A stretch of 64,000 nucleotides of DNA from Chitinophagaceae bacterium (lineage in GTDB: Bacteria > Bacteroidota > Bacteroidia > Chitinophagales > Chitinophagaceae). This document shows positions 48,377-56,150 of the stretch, piece after piece. The DNA is taken from positions 16,925 through 80,924 of the forward strand of contig JAEUVO010000015.1 of NCBI GenBank assembly GCA_016786885.1. The letters run 5' to 3'. Within the stretch, counting starts at the first letter, position 1, and each line of letters opens with the position of its first letter. The notes beneath the pieces are model-generated. The model was not told the origin of the DNA. It saw only the letters and a list, made by a program, of their open reading frames with translations, and searched no databases. A program made the translations under genes and the position numbers.

Positions 48377-48421
48377 GTTCCACGGGACACTGTTTCAGGA
48401 TGAAACAGTGTCCCGTGGAAC
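48377..48421. repeat. Perfect 21-bp-arm palindrome with nested parS-like half-sites
   Basis: Two exactly complementary 21-nt arms (48377-48397 and 48401-48421) flank a GGA loop. The outer ends GTTCCACG/CGTGGAAC and the inner ends TGTTTCA/TGAAACA are both half-sites of the ParB-binding consensus TGTTTCACGTGAAACA or its CCACGTGG variant. No T tract follows, so it is not an ordinary terminator. It occupies the -33 zone of the candidate promoter for the next gene. Confidence 0.7.
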
Positions 48422-48424
48422 TAT

Positions 48425-48432
48425 TATCTTTG
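48425..48432 (+). promoter_or_regulatory. Candidate -7 element of the HNH-like gene
   Basis: TATCTTTG fits TAnnTTTG and lies 14 nt before the ATG at 48447. The matching -33 position is taken up by the right arm of the palindrome, without a TTTG. Confidence 0.35.
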
Positions 48433-48446
48433 TATAAACACACTCT

Positions 48447-49061
48447 ATGCATAGGAAGAAGAGTACACCTGGTCCTTATCCAACCGAATCGCTTTTAAAA
48501 TTCAGAGAAAAAAGAAAGTGGCAGATTTCCCTAAGACGATATGTTTTAGAGAGGCATATCTGTGTGGCATATGCCCCGTATTTCGGATTGGACATAGAAA
48601 ATATGCGGCAATGGTTTGAGTATCAGTTTAAAGAAGGTGTTGGATGGGATGACTTTGGCAAGAAGTGGCAATTTGACCATATAATCCCTGTTACCTATTT
48701 TGATTTTTCGGACGAAGAAGAGCTTAAAATGTGTTGGAATTTCACCAATCTACGAGTGGAATTGTTTCAAAAAAATAAGGATCGGGGAAATCGCCTGGAT
48801 GTATTGGCTGCAAAAAACTACTTTACAGAGCTTTATGAAAAAACAAATTATGTTGCCTGTTTAAAGCTTCTGCACAAAATTGATAAGCTTGAACTCTCTG
48901 AGTTTATAAGTACAGAGCCTCAGCAAGCATTTATCAGGGATCATAAAGAGTATTTAAGTATGATAGAAGGGTATAGCTTTTTTGAGTTTGAGCTTTTAAA
49001 TAGTGGCCGAGGGATAAATGAGGTAAAAAAGGAAATTGAGTTTCTAAAAAAGTTTGAGTAG
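48447..49061 (+). CDS. HNH-like (beta-beta-alpha-metal) nuclease-domain protein
   Basis: 204 residues. The segment KKWQFDHIIPVTYFDFSDEEELKMCWNFTNLRVELFQKNKDRGNRL (about 72-116) has the DH-x-IP, NFTNL and NK..GN pattern of HNH endonucleases, with candidate metal and catalytic residues His78, Asn101 and Asn110. The zinc-knuckle cysteines of some HNH proteins are absent. The C-terminal 85 residues are helical and unrecognised. No methyltransferase or phage gene is near, so restriction or homing roles are not supported. It sits between ybeY and mnmG. Confidence 0.6.
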   Translation: MHRKKSTPGPYPTESLLKFREKRKWQISLRRYVLERHICVAYAPYFGLDIENMRQWFEYQFKEGVGWDDFGKKWQFDHIIPVTYFDFSDEEELKMCWNFTNLRVELFQKNKDRGNRLDVLAAKNYFTELYEKTNYVACLKLLHKIDKLELSEFISTEPQQAFIRDHKEYLSMIEGYSFFEFELLNSGRGINEVKKEIEFLKKFE

Positions 49062-49086
49062 TAGCCGCAAGAACAAAATACCTTTG
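49053..49086 (+). promoter_or_regulatory. Candidate promoter of mnmG
   Basis: TTTG (49053-49056), 22 nt, then TACCTTTG (49079-49086), a full match to the Bacteroidota consensus. The ATG at 49094 is only 8 nt past the -7 box, so the transcript would be leaderless or nearly so. Confidence 0.5.
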
Positions 49087-49093
49087 CTAACTT

Positions 49094-50956
49094 ATGTTTT
49101 CAGAATACGATGTAATAGTAGTGGGTGCGGGCCATGCAGGTTGTGAGGCAGCAGCAGCAGCAGCTAATCTTGGCTCCAAAACTCTTTTGGTGACCATGAA
49201 TATGCAGACAATTGCCCAAATGAGCTGCAATCCAGCCATGGGAGGTATCGCTAAGGGCCAGATTGTTAGGGAAATAGATGCAATGGGTGGGTATTCTGGA
49301 ATTGTTACGGACCTGTCTACTATTCAATTCAGAATGCTGAACAGAAGCAAGGGTCCCGCTATGTGGAGCCCAAGGGCACAGAACGACCGGATGCTGTTCT
49401 CGCTAAAGTGGAGGGAAATGCTCGAACAAACCCAAAACCTTGATTTTTACCAGGATATGGTAAAGGGGTTGTTGCTAAAAGATGGGCATTGTAAAGGGGT
49501 GGTGACCGGGCTTGGGCATGAGATTAAAGCAAAGTCTGTTATTCTAACCAATGGAACCTTCCTTAACGGAATTGTTCACATCGGAGAAAAGAACTTTGGA
49601 GGGGGAAGAATGGCGGAAAAGGCTGCTACAGGAATTACAGAACAGCTTGTTTCCTCCGGTTTTGAAAGCGATAGATTAAAGACGGGAACCCCACCAAGAA
49701 TTGATGGCCGAAGCCTGGACTATACCAAAATGGAAGAGCAGCCGGGCGATGATGAAATAGTTGGATTTTCCTTTTTAGATGTTGAAAAACCAAAAAAACA
49801 AAGAAGCTGCTGGATAACCTACACCAGTCAAAAGGTGCATGATATTCTAAAAACGGGGTTTGACAGAAGTCCTATGTTTGCCGGCAGAATTGATGGGGTG
49901 GGGCCGAGATACTGCCCCAGCATTGAAGATAAGATCAACCGTTTTGCAGAGAGAGAGAGACACCAGCTTTTCATTGAACCAGAAGGATGGAATACAGTAG
50001 AGATATACGTAAACGGGTTTTCAACCTCTCTTCCTGAGGAAACACAATACGAAGCTATTCGTAATATAGTTGGTTTTGAAAATGTGAAAATGTTCCGTCC
50101 TGGATATGCGATTGAATATGATTTCTTTCCGCCGACCCAGCTGAAATATACCCTGGAAACAAAATTGATTCAAAACCTGTTTTTTGCAGGCCAAATTAAT
50201 GGTACAACTGGCTACGAAGAAGCCGCTTGCCAGGGATTAATGGCGGGTATCAATGCACACCAGAAAACAAAAAATCTGGAACCCCTGATTCTAAAAAGAA
50301 GTGACGCCTATATCGGCGTATTGATTGATGATTTGATAAGCAAAGGAACTCAAGAACCCTACCGGATGTTTACATCAAGGGCCGAGTTCAGAACATTACT
50401 TCGCCAGGATAATGCCGATCTGCGATTGACTGAATTAAGCTATCGACTTGGGCTGGCTTCTCAGGAAAGAATGAATAAGGTAGTTGAAAAAAGAAGTAGT
50501 GTTGAGCAAATAAAAGTAGCGCTAAAAGATTTTGCCGTAGAGCCAGAAGAGGTCAATTCCTATTTCACCTCTATTAATTCTTCACTTATTACTGAAAAAC
50601 AAAAAGCACAAAAAATATTACTCCGCCCGGATGTGGAATTAGAAGATTTTGCTACGGCATTACCCCGCCTGAGGCAAGCCCTAAAAAATTTCTCCAGAGA
50701 CGCTCTTGAACAAGCCTCAATTCAGGTTAAGTATGATGTGTATATAGAAAAGGAAAAGGAACTGGTTCAAAGAATGTCTCAACTTGAAGAACTGGAAATT
50801 CCCGAAACGTTTGATTATAAGAAAATATCTTCTTTGGGTAATGAGGCCCGGGAGAAACTTACCCGCATAAAACCAAGGACGCTGGGCCAGGCGAGCCGGA
50901 TATCAGGTATCAACCCCAGTGATGTGCAGATCCTAATGGTATTTATGGGGAGATAA
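49094..50956 (+). CDS. mnmG: tRNA uridine-5-carboxymethylaminomethyl modification enzyme MnmG
   Basis: 620 residues, normal length. FAD-binding VVGAGHAGCEAA (9-20), then MSCNPAMGGIAKGQIVREIDAMGG (about 43-66), RLKTGTPPRIDGRS, and the C-terminal helical domain ending SRISGINPSDVQILMVFM. MnmG with MnmE adds the cmnm5 group at wobble uridine of several tRNAs. MnmH, encoded earlier in this window, modifies position 2 of the same uridine, so both chemistries on U34 are represented here. Confidence 0.96.
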   Translation: MFSEYDVIVVGAGHAGCEAAAAAANLGSKTLLVTMNMQTIAQMSCNPAMGGIAKGQIVREIDAMGGYSGIVTDLSTIQFRMLNRSKGPAMWSPRAQNDRMLFSLKWREMLEQTQNLDFYQDMVKGLLLKDGHCKGVVTGLGHEIKAKSVILTNGTFLNGIVHIGEKNFGGGRMAEKAATGITEQLVSSGFESDRLKTGTPPRIDGRSLDYTKMEEQPGDDEIVGFSFLDVEKPKKQRSCWITYTSQKVHDILKTGFDRSPMFAGRIDGVGPRYCPSIEDKINRFAERERHQLFIEPEGWNTVEIYVNGFSTSLPEETQYEAIRNIVGFENVKMFRPGYAIEYDFFPPTQLKYTLETKLIQNLFFAGQINGTTGYEEAACQGLMAGINAHQKTKNLEPLILKRSDAYIGVLIDDLISKGTQEPYRMFTSRAEFRTLLRQDNADLRLTELSYRLGLASQERMNKVVEKRSSVEQIKVALKDFAVEPEEVNSYFTSINSSLITEKQKAQKILLRPDVELEDFATALPRLRQALKNFSRDALEQASIQVKYDVYIEKEKELVQRMSQLEELEIPETFDYKKISSLGNEAREKLTRIKPRTLGQASRISGINPSDVQILMVFMGR

Positions 50957-51049
50957 GTTTTTGTACCACTAACCCCCTTTTTCTTTTTCCGCATTTTGCT
51001 CACCTGTTTATAATAATTCAATTACTACCTTTAGTACAAAGCGATTATT

Positions 51050-52387
51050 ATGAAAAAAAATGCTCTCTGCTTTATCGCAGTCATGATAACTGCATTGCTA
51101 ACAGACAATAAAGCAAATGCACAGCAATACAAGTTGCGCCAGGCAACCAGTATGATGGGGATGAAAACAGAATCTACCATCTATGTAAAAGGGATGCGTA
51201 AAAGAACTGAAAGTGCCGGCATGATGGGTATGCCAGCTCCTCCGATAACAATTGAGCAGTGTGACCTTCAGCGTACCATAAAGATAAATGATAAAAAAAA
51301 GCTCTACTATATTGAGCCGTTTTTAAAAGAAACCGATGAAATCATTGACGAAGACGCAAAATCTGTAACCCCGGTAAAAAATAAACCAGTCACACCTGAA
51401 CCCAAAACCACTCCGCAAAAGGGAGGTGTTATCACTATGTGGTACAACATTACCGATACCGGTGAACGTAAAAAAATGTACAGTTTCAATGCCAGGCATG
51501 TATGGACCTCTCAAAAAATGAAACCCTCTCCGGAAGCCTGTAGCATGAAGGATAGTATAATTATAAAGACAGATGGCTGGTACATTGATCTCCCTTTATT
51601 TAATTGCCCGGTGCGGTATCGTCCTACAAAAACCTCAATGGCGCCAAACGAAAGACCTCAACCGGAATGCAAAGACCGCTTTGTTACCCGCAGGAGCGGA
51701 AAAGGAAAATTAGGCTTCCCGTTAATTGAAACTACTACTATTAAAATGGGCGGAGGTAATGCACAGACAAGTGAATTTCAAACCAGCATTGAAACCCTGG
51801 AACTTTCAACAGTAAAACTTGATTCGATGCTTTTCGAAATTCCTTTGGGTTATACAGAAACTAAGAACGAAGAGGATCTGCAGGAAAAGTTTGATGTAAG
51901 TGATATGATGAACCAGGCGATGAAAGAATACAAAAATAAAGAAGAAGAAAAACCAGCCCTTACAGAACAAAAAAAAGCAGGTGTAATTCGCATTGGTGTG
52001 TATGAACCCAACGGCGATCAACAACTGCAGGCCGCCATACTGCAACAACACCTCGCTAATACGTTGACAGATGGGAGTGTTGAGGCCATAGCGGTAGCTT
52101 CAGAAGATGAGGCCAAAAAATTTAATTGCGATTATACATTGGCCAGTGATTTTATAAAAATAAAACAGGGCAGTAAAGTAGGTGGCTTGCTAAAAGCTAT
52201 TAAAAATACAGATCCGAATGCAGCGTCATCTTATACAATAGAAGCCTCAATGACACTGATAAAATTGTCTGACGGGTCTACCAGGCTACAACCCAAACTA
52301 AATGGTAAATATGAAGGGCAAATAGATGATGCAGCGAAAAAAGCTTTAGACGAGGGATCACGACAGGTCTTAAGGGCATTAAAATAA
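51050..52387 (+). CDS. Secreted protein of unknown function
   Basis: 445 residues with a signal peptide at 1-25 (FIAVMITALLTDNKANAQ). The N-terminal part (about 26-290) is beta-rich and Met-rich at its start (TSMMGMKTESTIYVKGMRKR), resembling periplasmic domains that shadow lipoprotein-like folds, but I cannot name the family. A Lys/Glu/Pro linker (about 295-310) leads to a C-terminal domain of about 135 residues with QLQAAILQQHLANTLTDGSVEAIAVA. Function unknown. Confidence 0.7.
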   Translation: MKKNALCFIAVMITALLTDNKANAQQYKLRQATSMMGMKTESTIYVKGMRKRTESAGMMGMPAPPITIEQCDLQRTIKINDKKKLYYIEPFLKETDEIIDEDAKSVTPVKNKPVTPEPKTTPQKGGVITMWYNITDTGERKKMYSFNARHVWTSQKMKPSPEACSMKDSIIIKTDGWYIDLPLFNCPVRYRPTKTSMAPNERPQPECKDRFVTRRSGKGKLGFPLIETTTIKMGGGNAQTSEFQTSIETLELSTVKLDSMLFEIPLGYTETKNEEDLQEKFDVSDMMNQAMKEYKNKEEEKPALTEQKKAGVIRIGVYEPNGDQQLQAAILQQHLANTLTDGSVEAIAVASEDEAKKFNCDYTLASDFIKIKQGSKVGGLLKAIKNTDPNAASSYTIEASMTLIKLSDGSTRLQPKLNGKYEGQIDDAAKKALDEGSRQVLRALK

Positions 52388-52399
52388 CTGCCGGAAGCA

Positions 52400-52440
52400 A
52401 AACAAGCAAAGACAATATATTATTCTGTCTTTGCTTGTTT
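52400..52440. terminator. Bidirectional hairpin terminator
   Basis: A perfect 15-bp stem: AAACAAGCAAAGACA (52400-52414) and its complement at 52426-52440 around an 11-nt AT-rich loop. T-rich sequence follows on both sides. It separates the plus-strand gene ending at 52387 from the convergent minus-strand gene ending at 52481. Confidence 0.75.
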
Positions 52441-52480
52441 AAATGTACTGCTAACTGCTTTTCTTGTGTCTGTAATATAG

Positions 52481-53386
52481 TTATGCTACAACCTTTACAC
52501 CAATTTGTATCGGGTCTGGCTTTCCCAAATCTTCTTCCTGTATTTCAATCCTTCGGGTAATATCGTTCAAAGAAGAAAGGCGCTGGACTGTGTACGGAAT
52601 TGTATCCAGCCCGGAGACGAACCGCTGGATATAGCTATAAATGCCAATCAGGCTTCCCGCTTCAATTTCAGCTCCCGCTGTTTTATTAGTAATCAATAAT
52701 GCAAGCCCAATTACCACCATTACCAATATTTCCATTATGCCAAAGTTCCACGCCTCCTGATCACTGATCCTGATTTGCCATTTCCGTAAATTATCATAAT
52801 GCTGCCGAATCAAATGGTTGTTACCTGTGGAAATAATATCAACTTGTTTTTCGAGCTCGTCATTCTTTTGCCTATTAAGATTTCTCATCTTCTTTCCGTA
52901 GAGATAGCTGAAACCGGTTACCGGCAATAGTATGCCCAGGCAAACCAGCACAACTGAGGTGTCATAGAAAAAAAGCAATATCAGCGAGCCAATAATGCTG
53001 TAAAAAGCCTCAACAACATAGGCCAAATCAAATTCAAGAAAATCAACAAACTCTCTTGCTAATGTAGAATGGGCACTAAGTTTTGATACATCTGATTTAT
53101 TGTACCGTCGGGCTAAGAATTTTGTGACCAATGACGTATATATGGCAGAGTATGTTCTGGTATCCAGTCTGTGCCGGATTGTTCCAATAATCAACCAACC
53201 GAAATGGACTGCGGATAACAAAATGAGCCCCCGGTAGCTTCCTTTTATTAAATCATCTACAGCAAGACCGAGGAAAAAAGGACGAAGCAGGTTTCCCAGC
53301 ATTTCCAGTGAAAAAAGTATATATGTCAACACCAGGCGATAGCGATGTTGTAACATTATCTGTTTGAGTACGGCAAAACGGGACAT
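52481..53386 (-). CDS. ABC-type six-transmembrane domain protein without ATPase
   Basis: 301 residues. Six membrane helices in ABC-exporter order (about 17-37, 50-70, 125-165, 228-250 visible as hydrophobic runs) with the coupling-loop-like MRNLNRQKNDELEKQVDIISTGN between them. The chain stops where the nucleotide-binding domain of an exporter would begin; no Walker A is present here or next door. This fits the small family of NBD-less ABC membrane domains (ABC_membrane_3). It lies 86 nt downstream of the ATP-grasp/SET gene on the same strand, which suggests the same operon and a role in moving or sensing its product (inference). Confidence 0.75.
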   Translation of the reverse strand: MSRFAVLKQIMLQHRYRLVLTYILFSLEMLGNLLRPFFLGLAVDDLIKGSYRGLILLSAVHFGWLIIGTIRHRLDTRTYSAIYTSLVTKFLARRYNKSDVSKLSAHSTLAREFVDFLEFDLAYVVEAFYSIIGSLILLFFYDTSVVLVCLGILLPVTGFSYLYGKKMRNLNRQKNDELEKQVDIISTGNNHLIRQHYDNLRKWQIRISDQEAWNFGIMEILVMVVIGLALLITNKTAGAEIEAGSLIGIYSYIQRFVSGLDTIPYTVQRLSSLNDITRRIEIQEEDLGKPDPIQIGVKVVA

Positions 53387-53472
53387 AGTTCATCTGTTTA
53401 TGATAAATCATCAAATGCACCGGGTAAACCGGGTTGTCAGCAAAATTTAATGGAGTAAGTGTGAGACCGGAT

Positions 53473-54915
53473 TTAATCGAGGTCGTTTAACTGTTGCAAA
53501 TTTACTTCACGGGCGGTTAATGAATTATGAAGAATCCCGGAAATCTCCCCTCGGCAGGAAGGAAAACCACATTGACAATGAAATGGTTCCATATTCTCAT
53601 CCAGAAAATGAGCATAATCAAGTGTTAATTCCTGCCCTTTAAATATCTTTTTTATTGCTAATACATTGAGGCCGTCAAATTCAGTGTTGGGATCACAGCT
53701 ATGGTTTTGCGGGGCCCACTCCGATGGGTCGTCGTCCCACAAAATGAAAAGCTCTTCGCTTACAGGGTAAGCATATCTCCGGAAATGCAGCTTTTCATCT
53801 TCATTCCAGTTCTTTTCCACAAATCTCCTTGTAATGATGCGCTGTGACCGGCCTTCTCCTTTAAAAATAACTTCTCCCTTCCCTATATCCCGGCTCGCAT
53901 AGATTCCGTAACCGGCAATTGAATTACCCTTCATTACAAAGGGTTTTTTCTTCCGCTCATGACGGGCAATTCCTTCCGCAATTATATGGCGCAAAAAACC
54001 GGCCTGACCAATTCCATCATGTTTTAAAATATAATCGGCTGAGCCTTCAAATCCATCTGTATAAAATACTGAACAGGTAAAATTTATTTCGAGGAAATAA
54101 ATTTCGTTTTTATTATTCACTCTGAAATCAAGTCTTGCGTATCCAACCCCGTTAAAGCCTTTGAATATCTTTTCTGTGGCCTGCCGAAGTTCTTTATCCA
54201 ATACTTCATCTGTACACGGAACGTTACAATCAGGATGAAGCTCCGACGTTTTTAGTGCATAGGTCTTAAACTCTCTGCCTGCAGGAAATAAATATTCTAC
54301 TGGGCGAAAGACTGTGCAACTATGTTCATCAGAGTTTGCGGCAACCAATACGGTGAACTCTCTGCCTGCTATATATTCCTCTGCCAGCAATGGCCCGTAT
54401 TCTTCCAATATGCTAATACATTTTTGCTGCAGCTCTATTTTATTGTTCACCAACGAATGTTCATCTACGCCAAGACTATCTCCGGCTTTGGCTGGTTTTA
54501 CAAATAACGGGAAGGACAGGTGCTTCACCGCTTCCTCCACATCCTTCAGTTCGTTAATGATTATATAGCCGGGTGTTCTGACACCTTCACAATAGGCCAG
54601 ATATTTCATCAGCTCTTTTGGAGGATCGTAAAGTTTGGTTGTGGGCCCGGTAAAAGGAAGATCCAATATTTCAAGTGTGTAAATAACATCAATACTTGGC
54701 ACTTCCCATTCAAGGTACCCCTCACAGAGATTTACAAAAACATCATAGCCCTGCTTGCCGAGTTCTTTCAATTGTTTGTAAGTAGTAAGTTTATTAAGGA
54801 AAACAGTATGGGTTTCTGCTTCGGGTATCAAAATTGATAAGTCCCTTGGCGGATCGTAGTTTTTATAATCAACTCCGGTAGTGGAGTAATCCGGCTGCAG
54901 TACACAAACTTTCAT
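53473..54915 (-). CDS. ATP-grasp ligase fused to a SET domain
   Basis: 480 residues. Residues about 1-315 form a D-Ala-D-Ala-ligase-like ATP-grasp: LFVKPAKAGDSLGV (137-150) with the ATP-gripping Lys, AEEYIAGREFTVLV (178-191) and ARLDFRVNNKNEIYFLEINF (260-279), whose Asp, Glu and Asn bind Mg-ATP. Residues about 332-460 are a SET domain: GYGIYASRDIGKGEVIF (335-351), QNHSCDPN (403-410), GQELTLDY (427-434) and post-SET cysteines 447, 449 and 454. SET domains methylate lysines with S-adenosylmethionine; ATP-grasp enzymes form amide bonds. No signal peptide, so cytoplasmic. Both active sites look intact. Substrate unknown. Confidence 0.9.
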   Translation of the reverse strand: MKVCVLQPDYSTTGVDYKNYDPPRDLSILIPEAETHTVFLNKLTTYKQLKELGKQGYDVFVNLCEGYLEWEVPSIDVIYTLEILDLPFTGPTTKLYDPPKELMKYLAYCEGVRTPGYIIINELKDVEEAVKHLSFPLFVKPAKAGDSLGVDEHSLVNNKIELQQKCISILEEYGPLLAEEYIAGREFTVLVAANSDEHSCTVFRPVEYLFPAGREFKTYALKTSELHPDCNVPCTDEVLDKELRQATEKIFKGFNGVGYARLDFRVNNKNEIYFLEINFTCSVFYTDGFEGSADYILKHDGIGQAGFLRHIIAEGIARHERKKKPFVMKGNSIAGYGIYASRDIGKGEVIFKGEGRSQRIITRRFVEKNWNEDEKLHFRRYAYPVSEELFILWDDDPSEWAPQNHSCDPNTEFDGLNVLAIKKIFKGQELTLDYAHFLDENMEPFHCQCGFPSCRGEISGILHNSLTAREVNLQQLNDLD

Positions 54916-54977
54916 GAATTGCTAAGGTAATAAGTAGACGTATATAAAGATCATTACTTAGCCAGTGATGACAAAAA

Positions 54978-56144
54978 CTATTTGACCTTAATTGTTTTTT
55001 GGGTGGCGGGTGCTTTCCGGGACGTCCTACTAACGGATATTGCTTTAACCACACTTCTTCGCAGTGCGTCCTTCAGTATTTCACCAATAATGTCTGCAAA
55101 AGATACATTTGATGCTTTGAGTATAGCGCCAATGGAGGTATAATTCTCGTCTTCGCTCAATCCGCATTGAGCATTTGCTTCCAGCATATATAATTTGCCG
55201 GTGGCAGAATCCTGCCGGATATCGATCCGTGTATAGCCTTTTCCGCCGCAGGCTTTATATGCTTCCAGGCTTAGTTTTTTTAATGCTGCTACCAACTCTC
55301 CTTTTACAGGCTGGTATTCATAAAAACTTTCTTCCTCCGGCATTGGTGATTCATCCTCATATATTTCCCAAAGCCTGTCGAATGATAAAAACTTCTCAGA
55401 TTCGGGCAATGATTTATGAAAAACCCTTTCTACGGGTTCATATACAACACAATTTTCAGGATCATTGGCTGAACCGGTAATAAATGTTGTGAATTCCGGG
55501 CCTGTAATAAATTGTTCAACAAACAATCCATCTGCCAATAAATTCCAGCCCCGATAACCCTTTTTTATTTCTTCCACCCTTTCCGCCAACTCTTCTTCGG
55601 TATGAACAACGTTCTTTACAGAGACCCCCATACTACCTCCCGAAACGGCCGGTTTAATAATTATAGGTGTTCCGACCCTTTTGGCGATTCCCTTTATTGA
55701 TCCTTTCTTCTCTGTTATCACCCGCCAGTTAGCCGAAGACACTCCTGCCTTCTCGAAGGCTTTTTTCATAGGGATCTTAGAAGTAGTAATGTTGTAAAAA
55801 TGTTTGTCTGACCCGGTATATATCAGTCCCTGTTTTTCAAGCTCATGAATAACAGAAACCCCTGGTGTTCCATTCACTTCATCACCATCACAAAGATTTA
55901 AGATAAGCGGTGTTTTACCATTTTTGCTTTGGGCGATAGTCCTGATAACTTGCTTATAGTTATTAATGGTAACAGGCTGCCATTTCCAATCAGCCTTGAA
56001 CTCTTCAAACACCTTACTGTACTCAGCAATGCTTTGAGTAAAATCGTAATAGTATTTAAGATTCGGATCCTCTGATTCCAGGTGAGGGGCCAGCACCCAA
56101 ATAGTATATGGTTTTAGTAAACGGGTCGCTTCGGTTGTCTTCAT
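54978..56144 (-). CDS. ATP-grasp ligase, D-Ala-D-Ala-ligase-like
   Basis: 388 residues from the ATG at 56144; upstream TTG and CTG codons are open but closer to the previous stop. ATP-grasp blocks: PIIIKPAVSGGSMGVSV (160-176), VEQFITGPEFTTFI (209-222) and YTRIDIRQDSATGKLYMLEANAQCGLS (304-330). A basic tail (RRSVVKAISVSRTSRKAPATQKTIKVK) extends past the core. Clearly related to the ligase half of the next gene. It begins 6 nt after the stop of the stand-alone SET gene. A peptide-ligase role is likely; cell-wall D-Ala-D-Ala ligase is less likely because of the neighbours and divergence. Confidence 0.88.
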   Translation of the reverse strand: MKTTEATRLLKPYTIWVLAPHLESEDPNLKYYYDFTQSIAEYSKVFEEFKADWKWQPVTINNYKQVIRTIAQSKNGKTPLILNLCDGDEVNGTPGVSVIHELEKQGLIYTGSDKHFYNITTSKIPMKKAFEKAGVSSANWRVITEKKGSIKGIAKRVGTPIIIKPAVSGGSMGVSVKNVVHTEEELAERVEEIKKGYRGWNLLADGLFVEQFITGPEFTTFITGSANDPENCVVYEPVERVFHKSLPESEKFLSFDRLWEIYEDESPMPEEESFYEYQPVKGELVAALKKLSLEAYKACGGKGYTRIDIRQDSATGKLYMLEANAQCGLSEDENYTSIGAILKASNVSFADIIGEILKDALRRSVVKAISVSRTSRKAPATQKTIKVK

Positions 56145-56150
56145 CAGCAA

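Noticed and set aside
48377..48421. Reading the long palindrome as an intrinsic terminator of ybeY
   Set aside because: No T tract follows on either strand and the 3-nt loop with 21 perfect pairs is atypical; it also overlaps the promoter zone of the next gene.
48447..49061. Restriction-modification or phage remnant
   Set aside because: No methyltransferase, integrase or phage gene nearby; only the HNH-like motif supports nuclease ancestry.
52481..53386. Complete ABC exporter
   Set aside because: No Walker A, signature or Walker B motif in this protein or its neighbours.
54978..56144. Housekeeping D-Ala-D-Ala ligase (ddl) of cell-wall synthesis
   Set aside because: Neighbours are SET proteins and a second ligase, not mur genes, and the sequence has a long basic tail unlike Ddl.
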